The notes under the pieces were generated by a model. It worked only from the letters and a program-made list of their open reading frames with translations. It ran no database searches and was not told the origin of the DNA. Position numbers and translations under genes: made by a program. From an uncultured Tateyamaria sp. (GTDB lineage Bacteria > Pseudomonadota > Alphaproteobacteria > Rhodobacterales > Rhodobacteraceae): DNA of 64,000 nucleotides. Positions 35,361 through 45,966 of this stretch are shown in pieces. The first letter of the stretch is position 1. Each line of letters starts with the position of its first letter. The DNA lies in NCBI GenBank assembly GCA_905480645.1, contig CAJQRC010000033.1:1-64000 (forward strand), written 5' to 3'.

Positions 35361-37877
35361 ATGCAATCTGATTTGAAAGGTTATCGGACATTAGTTTTAG
35401 TAGGCCTGCTTCTGCTAGCATTATTGTTCGGCTTGATGGTAAGCAAATTGTTTTCCGAATTGCGAGATTTATCAGTTCCCGAGGACGCTATTTTTAGTCG
35501 ATGGAATAGCTTTCAATTTGAAACTGACTTCGCAAATTTAGAAGTGGCCTTGATTGAAAGCATAGCGGATGAGGATTTGTCAAAAGATAATGTACGACAG
35601 CGCATGGACATTGTCCTACGTAAATTGTTTGTTTTTGAAAGAGGACCGTCTGGAGATTTTCTGGCGGAAAACGAGAAGGCTCAACTTTTACTTCGGCCAG
35701 TAAAACAATTTGCAACGGCCGCAAATTCAATTCTTGATAAGCCTGGTGACATTTCATTTCAAGATCTTTTGATCTTACGCAATATGGTTCGCGACGTTCG
35801 GCCTGTAGCTCATGAAATTGCATTGCTTGGAGTAAAATTAGCAGCAGTTAGGTCGTTGGAACGTCGGGAAAAATTTTCCAAACAAATCAGGTGGACTGGT
35901 GGTTTTGCGATTGTATTCATTGTTATGATGGCAGCTTTGTTACTTTTGTTGGACCTGATGTTGCGCTCTGCGATGCGCCGTGATGCTGATTTGTCGGCTG
36001 CTGCCATGCAATTAGCATCAACAGTAGCTGGCTCTCTAGATGCAATTGTCACAGCAGACAGATGGGGTAAAATAATCGAATATAACGCTTCTGCAGAGGG
36101 TTTATTTGGGTGGATGCGCGAGGAAGTCATCGGGAAAACTATGGAAGAAGTCATCTTCCCTAAAGGTCTAAGTGCTGCTTACAAAAATGCTATTAACCGG
36201 TCCCTAGAAACAGATGAGCAAAAGTCTGATGGTGACAGTCGTGTTGAATTATCTGCTTTACGAAAGAGTGGTGAAGAATTTTTTGTTGAATTAAGTATGA
36301 CGTTTGTTGAACGTAATGACCGCGCTATTTTTATGGCATACATTCGTGACATAAGTGATCGAAAGCTTATTGAGCAGACCTTAACAAATGCGCGTGACCA
36401 GGCTGAGCGTACTGATAAAGCCAAGTCGTGGTTCCTCACTGTGATGAGCCATGAAATGCGTACTCCTTTAGCGGGCATTATTAGCGTCATGGATCTGTTG
36501 AAAACAACCAAGCTCACGAAAAAGCAGGATCATTACAGGCAGATTGTCATGTCCTCTAGTGAAGTTTTACTTGAGCATATCAATGAAGCTCTTGATATCA
36601 CGCGAGTAGAATGTGGTGAATTACAATTTTCTATCCAGAATTTTAGCTTACCCACTTTAGCCACATCACTGGTTGACGTACTTGAACCACTTGCCGTGGA
36701 AAAGAAAGTGGATTTAAGACTTCAAATTGATGACAATGCTCGGTGTAATTTCATGGGGGATATTAACCGAATTAGACAGATTTTGACAAATCTGGTGGGT
36801 AATTCCATAAAGTTTACTGATGATGGATACATCAACCTTGCGATTAGTGGCACTGAAAACGATGGCATAGTTTATCTTAAATTTAAAGTCACCGACACTG
36901 GTGCAGGTATCGCTCCAGAAAATCAAGAAAATATTTTTGAAGATTTTGTGGCTCTTTCCTTTGGTGATAGCCGTCAAAGGCGGGGTGATGGATTGGGGCT
37001 TTCCATTTCCCGCAAAATTGCGCGTCTAATGGGTGGCGATATTGAGGTGAAAAGCGATGTTGGAAAAGGAGCGATATTTACTTTAAGTATTCCGGTACAA
37101 CCGGTTGATAAAAATGAAGATAAGTCAATAGAACAAGCAGATTTTTCACAAGTCAGGGTCAACGCGATTAATGCTCTTATAGCTGAGGATAATAATATTA
37201 ATAGAAAAGTTCTCTGCGATATGCTCACGGTGTCTGGACATACTGTAAGCACGGCTGCGAACGGTCTAGACGCATTGCAGCAAGCTGATAACCAATTGTT
37301 TGACATTATTTTTATGGATATCAGCATGCCAGTCATGGGTGGCCTTGAAGCAACCAGTCGGCTTCGCGCCGATGGTGGATTAAACGCCAAGGCCTACATC
37401 GTAGGGTTGTCAGCGCATGGCAGTGAAGAATTTCGTGAGCAAGCGGAAAGTGCGGGTATGGATTGTTTCCATACAAAACCAATTCGGATGAACGCTTTAC
37501 ATAAGATTATTGCAAATATTTCGTCTGCTCCTCAGTTGACCCCTGTTGATGAGAAATCGTCCCTAGTGCTGCAAGAATTAAGCGCAGCAATTGGTCAAGA
37601 GAAGGTTTTGAAAGCTGGTGCAACTTTCTATAAAGAACTGGATATATTTATCTATCAGTCCGTCAATGGTGAGTTGGTAGGAGATTGCACCGCACTGGCG
37701 CAGGCCACTCATAAAATGAGAGGTGCCGCAGCTTTGTTGGGACAAAAAAGGCTAGAAAAGCGACTGGCTAAACTCGAAAAAAATGCCCGTGATGGCGATG
37801 TGGCCGATTGGAGTAATGACATTCAAAACCTTCAAAACATTGCTCAACAATCGAAAGCGTCTTTCGACAGTTTTTAA
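35361..37877 (+). CDS. Hybrid sensor histidine kinase (PAS-HisKA-HATPase-REC-HPt)
   Basis: An 838-residue membrane sensor. Helices at about 9-30 and 178-202 enclose a periplasmic segment. A PAS domain (about 215-335), HisKA with His364 (in SHEMRTPLAGI), a HATPase domain (about 465-585; DTGAGI and GDGLGLSISR), a receiver with Asp653 (in FMDISMPVMGG) and an HPt domain with His784 (in ATHKMRGAAALLG) follow. A complete phosphorelay in one protein; the divergent LuxR-type regulator is the likely end acceptor. The periplasmic part may sense through the neighbouring molybdopterin protein, now a pseudogene. Confidence 0.9.
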   Translation: MQSDLKGYRTLVLVGLLLLALLFGLMVSKLFSELRDLSVPEDAIFSRWNSFQFETDFANLEVALIESIADEDLSKDNVRQRMDIVLRKLFVFERGPSGDFLAENEKAQLLLRPVKQFATAANSILDKPGDISFQDLLILRNMVRDVRPVAHEIALLGVKLAAVRSLERREKFSKQIRWTGGFAIVFIVMMAALLLLLDLMLRSAMRRDADLSAAAMQLASTVAGSLDAIVTADRWGKIIEYNASAEGLFGWMREEVIGKTMEEVIFPKGLSAAYKNAINRSLETDEQKSDGDSRVELSALRKSGEEFFVELSMTFVERNDRAIFMAYIRDISDRKLIEQTLTNARDQAERTDKAKSWFLTVMSHEMRTPLAGIISVMDLLKTTKLTKKQDHYRQIVMSSSEVLLEHINEALDITRVECGELQFSIQNFSLPTLATSLVDVLEPLAVEKKVDLRLQIDDNARCNFMGDINRIRQILTNLVGNSIKFTDDGYINLAISGTENDGIVYLKFKVTDTGAGIAPENQENIFEDFVALSFGDSRQRRGDGLGLSISRKIARLMGGDIEVKSDVGKGAIFTLSIPVQPVDKNEDKSIEQADFSQVRVNAINALIAEDNNINRKVLCDMLTVSGHTVSTAANGLDALQQADNQLFDIIFMDISMPVMGGLEATSRLRADGGLNAKAYIVGLSAHGSEEFREQAESAGMDCFHTKPIRMNALHKIIANISSAPQLTPVDEKSSLVLQELSAAIGQEKVLKAGATFYKELDIFIYQSVNGELVGDCTALAQATHKMRGAAALLGQKRLEKRLAKLEKNARDGDVADWSNDIQNLQNIAQQSKASFDSF

Positions 37878-38443
37878 TGTAAACTATAAAATTTATATGC
37901 TTTGGTATTGACGCCTATACCTCGTGGTATTTGTACTTCGTCCTTTTGCTAATTTTGCACATTATTCAATGTGATAAAAAAATAAGAGCGTTAGCCGTTT
38001 TGTAGCCCATGCTGCTGGGTGGTGTAACAACGCCCATTAGGTAAAGTAACCATTTAAATGTTCTGCAAGCTAAATGATTGAAGCAGGCATATGGGTAACA
38101 TCGGAACAGTCAATGGATCACACGTTGAAGGCTGTCTTACCCCTTTTTTAGTGGTGATAATTTGAAATTACAGAAACCCAAAGCAGCAATACTTTACCAA
38201 TTGGATGGGCACTAATACCATATTATTGATAGCAGTGGTGTCAGCATTAATCTGGTTAAATACTTTATTCGTTTTTTAAGTACTCAAGTACTCATCCACT
38301 GGTTGGAGTGCAGTTCCGGTTGAAGAACGTGCGAGCTACCATAGTGGGATAATTGTGCCGGCAGGGAGAAGATCTGACAGTACACTAGGGTGGAAATTGG
38401 AGGATGCAAAACACAGTAGTAGGATTGGTGGGTTATCGTCTAT
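37878..38443. other. Intergenic region, no gene seen
   Basis: About 565 bases between convergent genes. No open frame with coding character, no clear hairpin with a T-run, no RNA recognised. Confidence 0.35.
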
Positions 38444-39865
38444 TTATTCCCGGGCATAATCGTCTTCATGACGTACTATATCATCCTCTCCTAGATAAGA
38501 ACCTGTCTGGACTTCAATAATAACCAATGGCAGCTTTCCAGGGTTTTCCATTCGATGGATAGCGCCAAGGGGGATATAAACTGATTGGTTCTCACCAACG
38601 ATTTGTTCACTATCATTGATGGTCACTTTTGCGATACCTTCGACAACTATCCAGTGTTCAGAACGATAATAATGGTTTTGTAGTGACAAAGCCGCCCCTG
38701 GACGTACTGTTATGCGTTTGACCTGAAATCGGTCGCCGGTCACAAGGTTTTCGAACCAGCCCCATGGGCGGTGGCTCATTGGGAAAGTGGTAGCTTGCTT
38801 GATTTTCTTGTCTGTAAGTGTTGATACAGCTATTTTCACATCCTGCGCGCGGGACGCATCCGCCACCAATACGGCATCAGGCATTGCCACGGTGATAATA
38901 TTATTCAAACCAATTCCAACAACTTCAAGCGCGCTATCCTCTGAGCGCAACAGCGTGTTATCGCAGTCAATTGCCGTAGCCGAGCCAGATGTCGCAACGC
39001 CGCGTCCATCCTGTTGGGTTTCACGCCAAACTGCATCCCAACCACCAAGGTCAGACCACCCTGTTGTGAGAGGGATTACAGACAAGTTGTCAGCCTGCTC
39101 CATGATTGCATAGTCGATGGAAATGTTAGCTGCGCTTGACCAAGCGGCTGGATCCAGCCTGAAAAAACTAAGATCTGGCTTTCCGCGATTCACTGCGGCG
39201 CGCACTGCTAACACCAGGTCGGGAGCGTGAGTTGTGAAGGCTTGAATAATATTCTTAACAGAGAAAAGAAAAATGCCGGCGTTCCAAAGGAAGTTTCCTG
39301 CAACGACCATATCTTTTGCACTTACTGCATCGGGTTTCTCAACAAAGCGTTTTAGTTTGTAAGGTTTAGTCTTAATCTTGTTAGGATTTTCCATTAATTC
39401 CAGATAGCCATAACCAATTTCTGCATAGGTTGGTTTGACGCCAAAGGTTACAAGCTGGTCACTCTTAGCATTTTCAACCCCTGCCTGCACTGCCTCGTAA
39501 AACGCTTGGGTATTGTCAATAACATGGTCTGAGGGCGTGATTAGCATGAGACCGTCAGGATCAGTTTTCTCAAGCCAAAATGCTGCTGCAAGAATGGCTG
39601 GCGCAGTATTACGGCTTTCAGGCTCGATGATAACTGCCTCTGGATATACACCCAATTCACACAATTGCTCTGTTACGATAAAACGAAAATCTGAATTAGT
39701 CAGTACCAGCGGTGCCTTAAACTCTTTACCGGATAAGCGTCGGGCGGTTGCTTGAAACAATGTTAATTCACCCGTTAATGGTACAAATTGCTTAGGGTAA
39801 GATTTGCGTGACAACGGCCAAAGGCGTGTTCCGGAGCCGCCGCACAAGATAACTGGTGTGATCAT
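38444..39865 (-). CDS. manC: Mannose-1-phosphate guanylyltransferase / mannose-6-phosphate isomerase
   Basis: A 473-residue bifunctional type II enzyme (usual length 465-480). The nucleotidyltransferase domain (1-330) has LCGGSGTRLWPLSRKSYPKQF (residues 7-27) and FVEKPDA (about 175). The C-terminal cupin (about 350-465) has the type II PMI pattern (RPWGWFENL, NHYYRSEHWIVVEG). It makes GDP-mannose for polysaccharide or glycan synthesis; cytosolic. No other polysaccharide genes are adjacent, so it stands alone. Confidence 0.93.
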   Translation of the reverse strand: MITPVILCGGSGTRLWPLSRKSYPKQFVPLTGELTLFQATARRLSGKEFKAPLVLTNSDFRFIVTEQLCELGVYPEAVIIEPESRNTAPAILAAAFWLEKTDPDGLMLITPSDHVIDNTQAFYEAVQAGVENAKSDQLVTFGVKPTYAEIGYGYLELMENPNKIKTKPYKLKRFVEKPDAVSAKDMVVAGNFLWNAGIFLFSVKNIIQAFTTHAPDLVLAVRAAVNRGKPDLSFFRLDPAAWSSAANISIDYAIMEQADNLSVIPLTTGWSDLGGWDAVWRETQQDGRGVATSGSATAIDCDNTLLRSEDSALEVVGIGLNNIITVAMPDAVLVADASRAQDVKIAVSTLTDKKIKQATTFPMSHRPWGWFENLVTGDRFQVKRITVRPGAALSLQNHYYRSEHWIVVEGIAKVTINDSEQIVGENQSVYIPLGAIHRMENPGKLPLVIIEVQTGSYLGEDDIVRHEDDYARE

Positions 39866-40194
39866 TCAATGTTGCTATCTATTTTTGCTTAGGTCGTTTT
39901 TCCGCTGTTTTGGAAAGCAACTATGCGTCTGAAAAATGCCTTGTTGCAAGGATATAGCGTATGTTTATTCCAAACGCTCCAGATTGTCGACATCTATTAG
40001 TTTGTGGGACTGATTATCAGGTTTTAATGCATCGCAACTAAGCTCACCTTTGAAGCCAATCACGTGGGTAATTATTTTACTTATTAAATTAGTGATGTGC
40101 GCTGAAGCGCAGGATCGTACCCGTTAGGATAAAAGTAATTTTGATCAAAATCTAATTCCAGAAGGGTGTCGTATTCTTTTTACGTTAATTTAGG
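39866..40194. other. Intergenic region, no gene seen
   Basis: About 330 bases between manC and the conserved upstream element. The manC promoter should lie here. No further feature recognised. Confidence 0.3.
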
Positions 40195-40312
40195 GTGACC
40201 TCAGAAAAATACTTTTTTTGGTGATTTTTGGAAAATTTACCATTGTTTTAATTGAGTTAAATCATGGATTTTTATAAGATCGGAGTTGTGTGGAAATTTC
40301 TTAGAATTATTG
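40195..40312 (+). promoter_or_regulatory. Conserved upstream element, copy 2
   Basis: Gap-free match to the minus strand of 10866-10980. Shared blocks include GACCTCA, TTTTTTGGTGATTT, GGAAAATT, ATTGAGT, ATGGATTT, TATAA and CGGAGTTGTG. TTGAGT (about 40254) and TATAAG (about 40275) are promoter-like with a 15-base gap. It lies about 200 bases before a small gene of unknown function. Confidence 0.6.
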
Positions 40313-40507
40313 AAGGTAAATAGTTTTTCCCTCAAATAGTCTCCTCTCAAACGGCGATAATCAGGTAGACAACTAAGATCGCCCGTGCCTAAGATGAACA
40401 ATTATTCAATTATTGGGTTCAATACTTTAACCACTCTACTATTTATATTAGTTTCGCATGAATTTCGGTATATAATGCAAATCATAAAATTAAATAGGAG
40501 AATGAAA

Positions 40508-40912
40508 ATGCTTGGTGCTAAAGCAGGAACATTGACATTAAAGGAAACCAGTAAGCCGATAGCTTCCGGAAGATATGGATTGCCGGCTATGGAAACACAC
40601 AATGTTGGAAGCGGAAAACTAGTAGGCCACGATGTTATGGGACGGGCAACATTTACAGCAGCGATGCGCCCAGACGGTTCGTGGGTAGGTGAATGTCCGG
40701 CTGGGATCATAGCTTGCTCAGAAGGTGTGGCCACATTCATTTGTAACGGTGTTGGAAATATGACGGAAGATGGTGGCGTATCGTTTAGGGGTGGCGCTTC
40801 ATTTGAAACTACATCTGATGCGTTATCTGAACTAAATGGGAAGTATTATATGTTTACCTACGATTCCGATGCAGACGGAAATGCAGAATGGAATCTTTAC
40901 CCCTGTAAGTAA
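40508..40912 (+). CDS. Conserved protein of unknown function (134 aa)
   Basis: Start ATG 40508 is seven bases from AGGAG (40496-40500); the ATG at 40502 is only one base away. The product (MLGAKAGTLTLKETSKPI, later ATFTAAMRPDGSWVGECPAG and DGGVSFRGGASFETTSD) is Gly-rich and beta-strand-like, without a signal peptide or membrane segment. Pattern suggests a small beta-barrel. I do not know its function. The leader carries the shared upstream element. Confidence 0.6.
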   Translation: MLGAKAGTLTLKETSKPIASGRYGLPAMETHNVGSGKLVGHDVMGRATFTAAMRPDGSWVGECPAGIIACSEGVATFICNGVGNMTEDGGVSFRGGASFETTSDALSELNGKYYMFTYDSDADGNAEWNLYPCK

Positions 40913-41284
40913 CAAAATTCTTAGTTTAGATTTTTGAAAGTCACCTTAGCTCTTCTTTTAAAGGTTTTTATAGGCAGCCAGAACTCAAAAGTTGCTCGCG
41001 TAAAATTGGTACACAATTATTTTTGTGAGAACTAAGCTTCAAAAGTATAGAATTGAACAGATTTTAAAATTTGGGATCAGAACAGCCCATCCTTTGACGA
41101 CTTTGAACAGGAGAATTCTAAACAAAGAATTTTGGAAAAATTGAAAAGTAATCAATGGAATCTATCAATAATTTTGATGCAATAGGACCATAGTTTGACA
41201 TGAAAAATAGTATCTTTACGTTTTTATAACGTTATTATTAGCAACAATTGTAAATGCTGAAGAAAATGCTTTAGCATAAATTTA
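40913..41284. other. Intergenic region, no gene seen
   Basis: About 370 AT-rich bases between convergent genes. No open frame with coding sense or convincing terminator recognised. Confidence 0.3.
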
Positions 41285-42169
41285 TTACTTATTTTGACGC
41301 TGTGATACGATTTGTTCGCGCCACATTATGTAAACTCCAGATGCTATTACCAACGCTGAACCGATAAGCATTGACAAACTTGGTCGCTCTTCAAATACCA
41401 AAATGCCCAAAATAAGCAGAAAAACGATACGAGAATATCTAAACGGCATTATAGCAGATAGTTCGCCAATCCGGAGAGATGTGATTAGCAATAGGTATCC
41501 TACAGAACCAAGTATAATCATGCAGGCAATTATGCCCCAATTTATTTCTGCTGGGAAAAACATGTCTCCATTTAAAAGAACCCAAGCAGTGGTAAATGGG
41601 AGAGCTGCAATCATGGTGAAGGTTGCTAGACTTGCTGATGAAATATCTGGTGGAGTTAGTCGTGTTACAAGATCTCTAATAGAAAAAGCTATCAGTGCTA
41701 CAGCCGCCCAGATTACTGAATAATCTAAGCCTTCTTCCCCAGGTTGAATGACAAGTAGAACGCCCAAAAAGCCAATAAAAATTGAACTCCAACGGCGCCA
41801 ACTTACTTTTTCCTTTAGAAAAATTACGGCTCCTACCGCAACCAAGATAGGGGATGCCTGCGTCACAGCACCTACTATTGAAAGTGGTACTTTAGTCAGG
41901 CACATGACCATGCCCAGTAGACCAATCATTTCTGCACAATACCGCACCAGTAAAACTGGTTTGAGGGCTCTAGGATCTTTTAGGTTTTCGCCTTTCAGTA
42001 GGGCAATCAATGCAAATATTATAAAGCCACCACTGATTAGAAAAAGCATGATTTGAGCAGGAGATAAGAAAGATCCAGACATTTTGATAAATGTGTCGGC
42101 AACAGCAAATATTGCCATCGACAGCAGCATCAGTATTATGCCTTTGGTATTCTTATGACTGGTTAACAT
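41285..42169 (-). CDS. EamA/DMT-family exporter
   Basis: A 294-residue, ten-helix protein with two EamA repeats (about 8-140 and 150-285); FLKEKVSWRRWSSIFIGFLG closes the first repeat. ATG 42169 has GGAG seven bases upstream, which decides it over 42214. Similar in kind to the exporter at 25.5-26.4 kb but clearly diverged. Substrate unknown. Confidence 0.85.
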   Translation of the reverse strand: MLTSHKNTKGIILMLLSMAIFAVADTFIKMSGSFLSPAQIMLFLISGGFIIFALIALLKGENLKDPRALKPVLLVRYCAEMIGLLGMVMCLTKVPLSIVGAVTQASPILVAVGAVIFLKEKVSWRRWSSIFIGFLGVLLVIQPGEEGLDYSVIWAAVALIAFSIRDLVTRLTPPDISSASLATFTMIAALPFTTAWVLLNGDMFFPAEINWGIIACMIILGSVGYLLLITSLRIGELSAIMPFRYSRIVFLLILGILVFEERPSLSMLIGSALVIASGVYIMWREQIVSQRQNK

Positions 42170-42738
42170 GTGAAAACTCCAAAAGCACAGGCGCCAGTGC
42201 TTAGAGTAAATCATTCACAATCAAAAGCATATTTAGTTAAGTATTATGATAGTTTGCTAATTCATATATAAATGTCGTGCAATATCGTTCGTTACCAAAT
42301 CACACATTTTAAGTCATGACTATGTCAGTGTTGTATCAATACAAAACTTAGTTTTGTGTCTGCTAGGTGGCGAGATTTGTCCAAAAGCAATCTCATTCGT
42401 AAAATGTGTTGAGTTCTACTTTCAGATTTAAACGTATAGAATTTTTAACATAAAACTGTTACGTTATTGGTATAGCATTTCATGAAAATAAATGGAGATT
42501 GCTATGAAATTTATAAAATTCCCACTGAATACTAGTTGGGCAAACCGATTTGTTTCTCGGCCTTGTAAGTTGTCAAAGAGATCATGAATAATCTTGACCT
42601 CAGTTTGTATATTTTGAAATTGATGGAAGTTAAAAAGAAATGCCTTCCATTCTACTGTGCTATTTGACGAGCATTTTTGATTGACGTTTCCCAAATTTGT
42701 GAAAGTGATAGCTCCTTTAAAAAAAAGAAAGCCAAATT
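42170..42738. other. Intergenic region with possible tiny ORF
   Basis: About 570 AT-rich bases. A 27-codon frame at 42504-42587 (MKFIKFPLNTSWANRF) has GGAG six bases upstream, but I know no match and do not call it. The promoter of the gapdh-arsJ pair is expected here; no ArsR-like gene is present. Confidence 0.35.
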
Positions 42739-43737
42739 ATGACAGTTTATGCTCTCAATGGCCTTGGCCGTATCGGTAAACTTGCTTTGCGTCCATTATT
42801 GGAGCGGTGAGCACAAATTGCATTTATTAATGATGCGGCTGGCACGCCAGATATGATGGCATATCTGCTGGAGTTTGACTCAGTCCATGGACGCTGGCCG
42901 GCCCAGTTTGATGCTGATGCAAACAGTATTAAAATTGATGATGAACGGATCTTGGTAACAAATTTTAAAAGGCTTGAACAACTGCCGTTGGGATCGGTTG
43001 ATGTTGTGATTGATTGTACTGGTGCATTTAAGACTGAAGCGAAATTAGCACCATATTTTCAAGCTGGGATCAAAAAAGTGATTGCCTCGGCGCCAGTTAA
43101 AGATGGACCTGCAACAAATATTGTTTACGGTGTAAATGATAAAATTTATGATGCCGATTTGCACAACATCATTACCGCAGCGAGCTGCACAATCAATTGT
43201 CTGGCTCCAGTTGTAAAAGTCCTGAATGAAGCTATTGGGATACGTCATGGTTCGATAACTACAATCCATGATGTCACTAACACTCAAACTATTGTTGATC
43301 GTCCGGCTTAAGACTTTCGGTGAGCGCGCTCTGCTTTGACAAATCTAATCCCTACAACTACAGGTTCTGCTACAGCAATCACCATGATTTATCCTGAACT
43401 AGCGGGTAAACTAAACGGCCATGCGGTTCGGGTTCCTTTGTTGAATGCATCCTTAACAGACTGTGTTTTCGAAATGAACCGAGAGACTACAGTAGGGGAG
43501 GTTAACCAAAGCTTTACGGCCGCTGCAAATGGTCCTTTGAAAGGTATTCTTGGTTTTGAGATGCGACCCTTAGTATCTTCTGATTATCGTGGAGATCCAC
43601 GTAGCGCTGTAATCGACGGACTTTCGACGATGGTCCTAAATGGGACACAACTCAAGGTCTACGCTTGGTACGATAATGAATTTGGTTATGCTAACCGATT
43701 GGTTGACGTGGCTCTCATGGTTGGTGGCCGATTGTGA
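42739..43737 (+). pseudogene. Glyceraldehyde-3-phosphate dehydrogenase of the ArsJ pair, three in-frame stops
   Basis: One continuous frame encodes a full-length GAPDH: NGLGRIGKLALRPLL (NAD site), AASCTINCLAP (catalytic Cys), [26 protein letters not shown] and [14 protein letters not shown]. It is interrupted by TGA 42808-42810, TAA 43309-43311 and TGA 43321-43323, with no frameshift. Paired with arsJ (GTGA overlap at 43734-43737), such GAPDHs make 1-arseno-3-phosphoglycerate, which ArsJ exports, giving arsenate resistance. All three stops can be explained by single-base changes. Confidence 0.85.
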
Positions 43738-44998
43738 AACAACCGCCGGGGTTTTCAGCATATATAGTAGTAACGGCAGCCTACTGGGCTTTCATGTTGA
43801 CTGATGGCGCATTGCGCATGTTGGTTCTATTGCATTTTCATATGCTGGGGTTTTCGCCAGTCCAATTAGCTTACCTTTTTGTATTCTATGAAATAGCAGG
43901 CGTAATAACCAATTTCTCTGCGGGTTGGATCGCAACACGATTTGGGCTGGCCTCTACTCTTTATGCTGGGCTTGGCCTACAGGTGATTGCGCTACTGGCT
44001 TTGGTTCAGCTTGATCCAAGTTGGTCGGTAACTGCGTCCGTTACATTTGTTATGTTGATTCAAGGTGCTTCAGGGGTTGCGAAGGATTTGACGAAAGTAA
44101 GTTCGAAAAGTGCAATAAAAATTCTTGCTCCAAAAGATCAAAGTGGCTTGTTTCGTTGGGTAGCAACACTTACCGGTTCTAAGAATGCGGTGAAGGGGAG
44201 CGGTTTTCTATTAGGGGCGGTATTGCTTGCCGTTTTTGGATTTGTTCCTTCGGTTTTGACAATGGCATTGATGCTCTTCGGAGTTCTCGTTGCTATAGTA
44301 TATTGTCTGCCGACGGGCCTTCCCAGTGGACGTAAGGGCGTAAATATTTACCAAGTTTTTTCTACAAACGACAATATTAATTGGCTTGCGGCCTCACGCT
44401 TGTTTCTTTTTGGTGCCCGGGATGTTTGGTTTGTTGTCGGTATCCCAATTTATTTCTACACAGTGCTGTCGGATGGTAGTTTGGAGGGAAACCGAGCAGC
44501 ATTTTTTATTATTGGAGCGTTTATGGCGGCTTGGACGATCCTTTATGGGGTGGTGCAAATCTGGGCACCGCAAATATTAAAGGTTAAATTGCGGTCAAAT
44601 ACAGAACTTATTGCACAGGCAAAATACTGGTGTGCTTCGTTGTTTTTTGTTCCTGCAGTTCTTTCTTTGGTGATTTGGAGTATACCCGAACCACACAGAA
44701 ACTAACGCTGACAATTGTTTTTGGCCTTATGCTGTTTGGTGCGATATTTGCGGTTAATTCTTGTCTACATTCTTTTTTGATATTGAGTTTTACTGAGGCC
44801 AAACGCGTCACAATGGATGTTGGTTTTTACTATGCGGCAAATGCTGCAGGTCGTCTAATCGGCACTTTGGCATCTGGATTTTCCTATCAGATTGCTGGCC
44901 TACCATTATGCATAGCAGTAGCGGCTGGAATGATTGGATTAAGTTGGCTCGGAACACTGAAAATCAGGGTGCAAAATTTTTGTCCTAATGAAAATTGA
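43734..44998 (+). pseudogene. arsJ: ArsJ organoarsenical exporter, frameshifted
   Basis: Starts at GTG 43734, overlapping the gapdh stop. The first 320 residues match ArsJ-type MFS exporters (YWAFMLTDGALRMLVLLHFH, then GVAKDLTKVSSKSAIK and LTGSKNAVKG). Near 44690-44705 the frame is lost (stop at 44703-44705) and the last ~95 residues continue in another frame (LMLFGAIFAVNSCLHSF, MDVGFYYAANAAGRL). Function in arsenate detoxification is from the known ArsJ-GAPDH pair; this copy should be dead. Confidence 0.85.
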
Positions 44999-45288
44999 AA
45001 ATTTCATGGCGATGGTTTTCTTTATTTCATACAGTTTAAACCATTACATGCCTGCTGCCTATTAGCTGTCATTAATGTACAATTTGATGTGTGGCTGGTT
45101 ATCTTTTAAGTACTATGAAGTGCATGAGTAAAATTGTGCAAAGTGATATGGAAATTTGATCGACGTTTAATAATAGAATTCCGCGAATTTAACCATTTTT
45201 CTGTCATTTGCTTGAAATGCCATTTTTCAACAACTTATGTTGAGGAAGTAGTGACAATTCTATTGTGTGCTAGCTACACAAAATTTTT

Positions 45289-45663
45289 CTAACTAAATAA
45301 AATAGTCAACTGCGATGCAGCTAACGCAACGGCAAGTCCTAAATTCATAACCCGCAATAAATTGTAAGGTTGACTGGAAATATCCAAGTAAGCGTTTGTT
45401 TTTTTGGTATAGTCTGTGGCATCTTTAATATGCGAAACCTGAGACTTTAAAGTGGCGTCGCCCCATACGATCGTGAAAAGCGCTGTCGCTATTATCGGGA
45501 CAGTTAAAGCTATCTCATGACTGTTTGTATCCGCAAACAAAACAAAAGTATAATTTACGCTGTTGGCCATAAAAACAATAGCAATTCCTGCTAATTGAAA
45601 AGATATAGCATGAAAAAGCCCGTTTATACTTGGATCTATAATTTGTTCTCTTTCTTTAGTCAT
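45289..45663 (-). CDS. Small membrane protein of unknown function
   Basis: A 124-residue protein with about four hydrophobic segments (20-45, 50-70, 100-122) and a charged loop. Family not recognised. The flanking 44999-45288 and 45664-45966 regions are AT-rich, and I see nothing else in them. Confidence 0.45.
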   Translation of the reverse strand: MTKEREQIIDPSINGLFHAISFQLAGIAIVFMANSVNYTFVLFADTNSHEIALTVPIIATALFTIVWGDATLKSQVSHIKDATDYTKKTNAYLDISSQPYNLLRVMNLGLAVALAASQLTILFS

Positions 45664-45966
45664 TGCTTGCTGCTCCCAATTTTCAGTATTTACGCGACTT
45701 TTTTCCTTAGCGACTTACTACTGCAGTACACTTCAAGTATTTCAAGAAGAAATGAAATCAACTGAAAGTATTCTTTGAGCATTTGATCTTTGTCTAAAGT
45801 TTAATGAAAATCGGTATCGTTTGGTTACAGTTATACATAAGCTAATTTATATTTACCTTGAGTACTATTCAGCAACGATATTATAGAAAATATGAAATCG
45901 TATTTGTAGAATTGACCCTGTTTTAAACATGGAAAATATAATTTAACCAGCACGAGCCTGATAGAA

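Noticed and set aside
42739-43737. Stop-codon readthrough or selenocysteine in the GAPDH
   Set aside because: Three different stops (TGA, TAA, TGA) at non-catalytic positions and a frameshift in the partner gene point to decay.
45289-45663. Assignment of the small membrane protein to the arsenic locus
   Set aside because: Opposite strand, 290 bases away, no arsenic-related motif.
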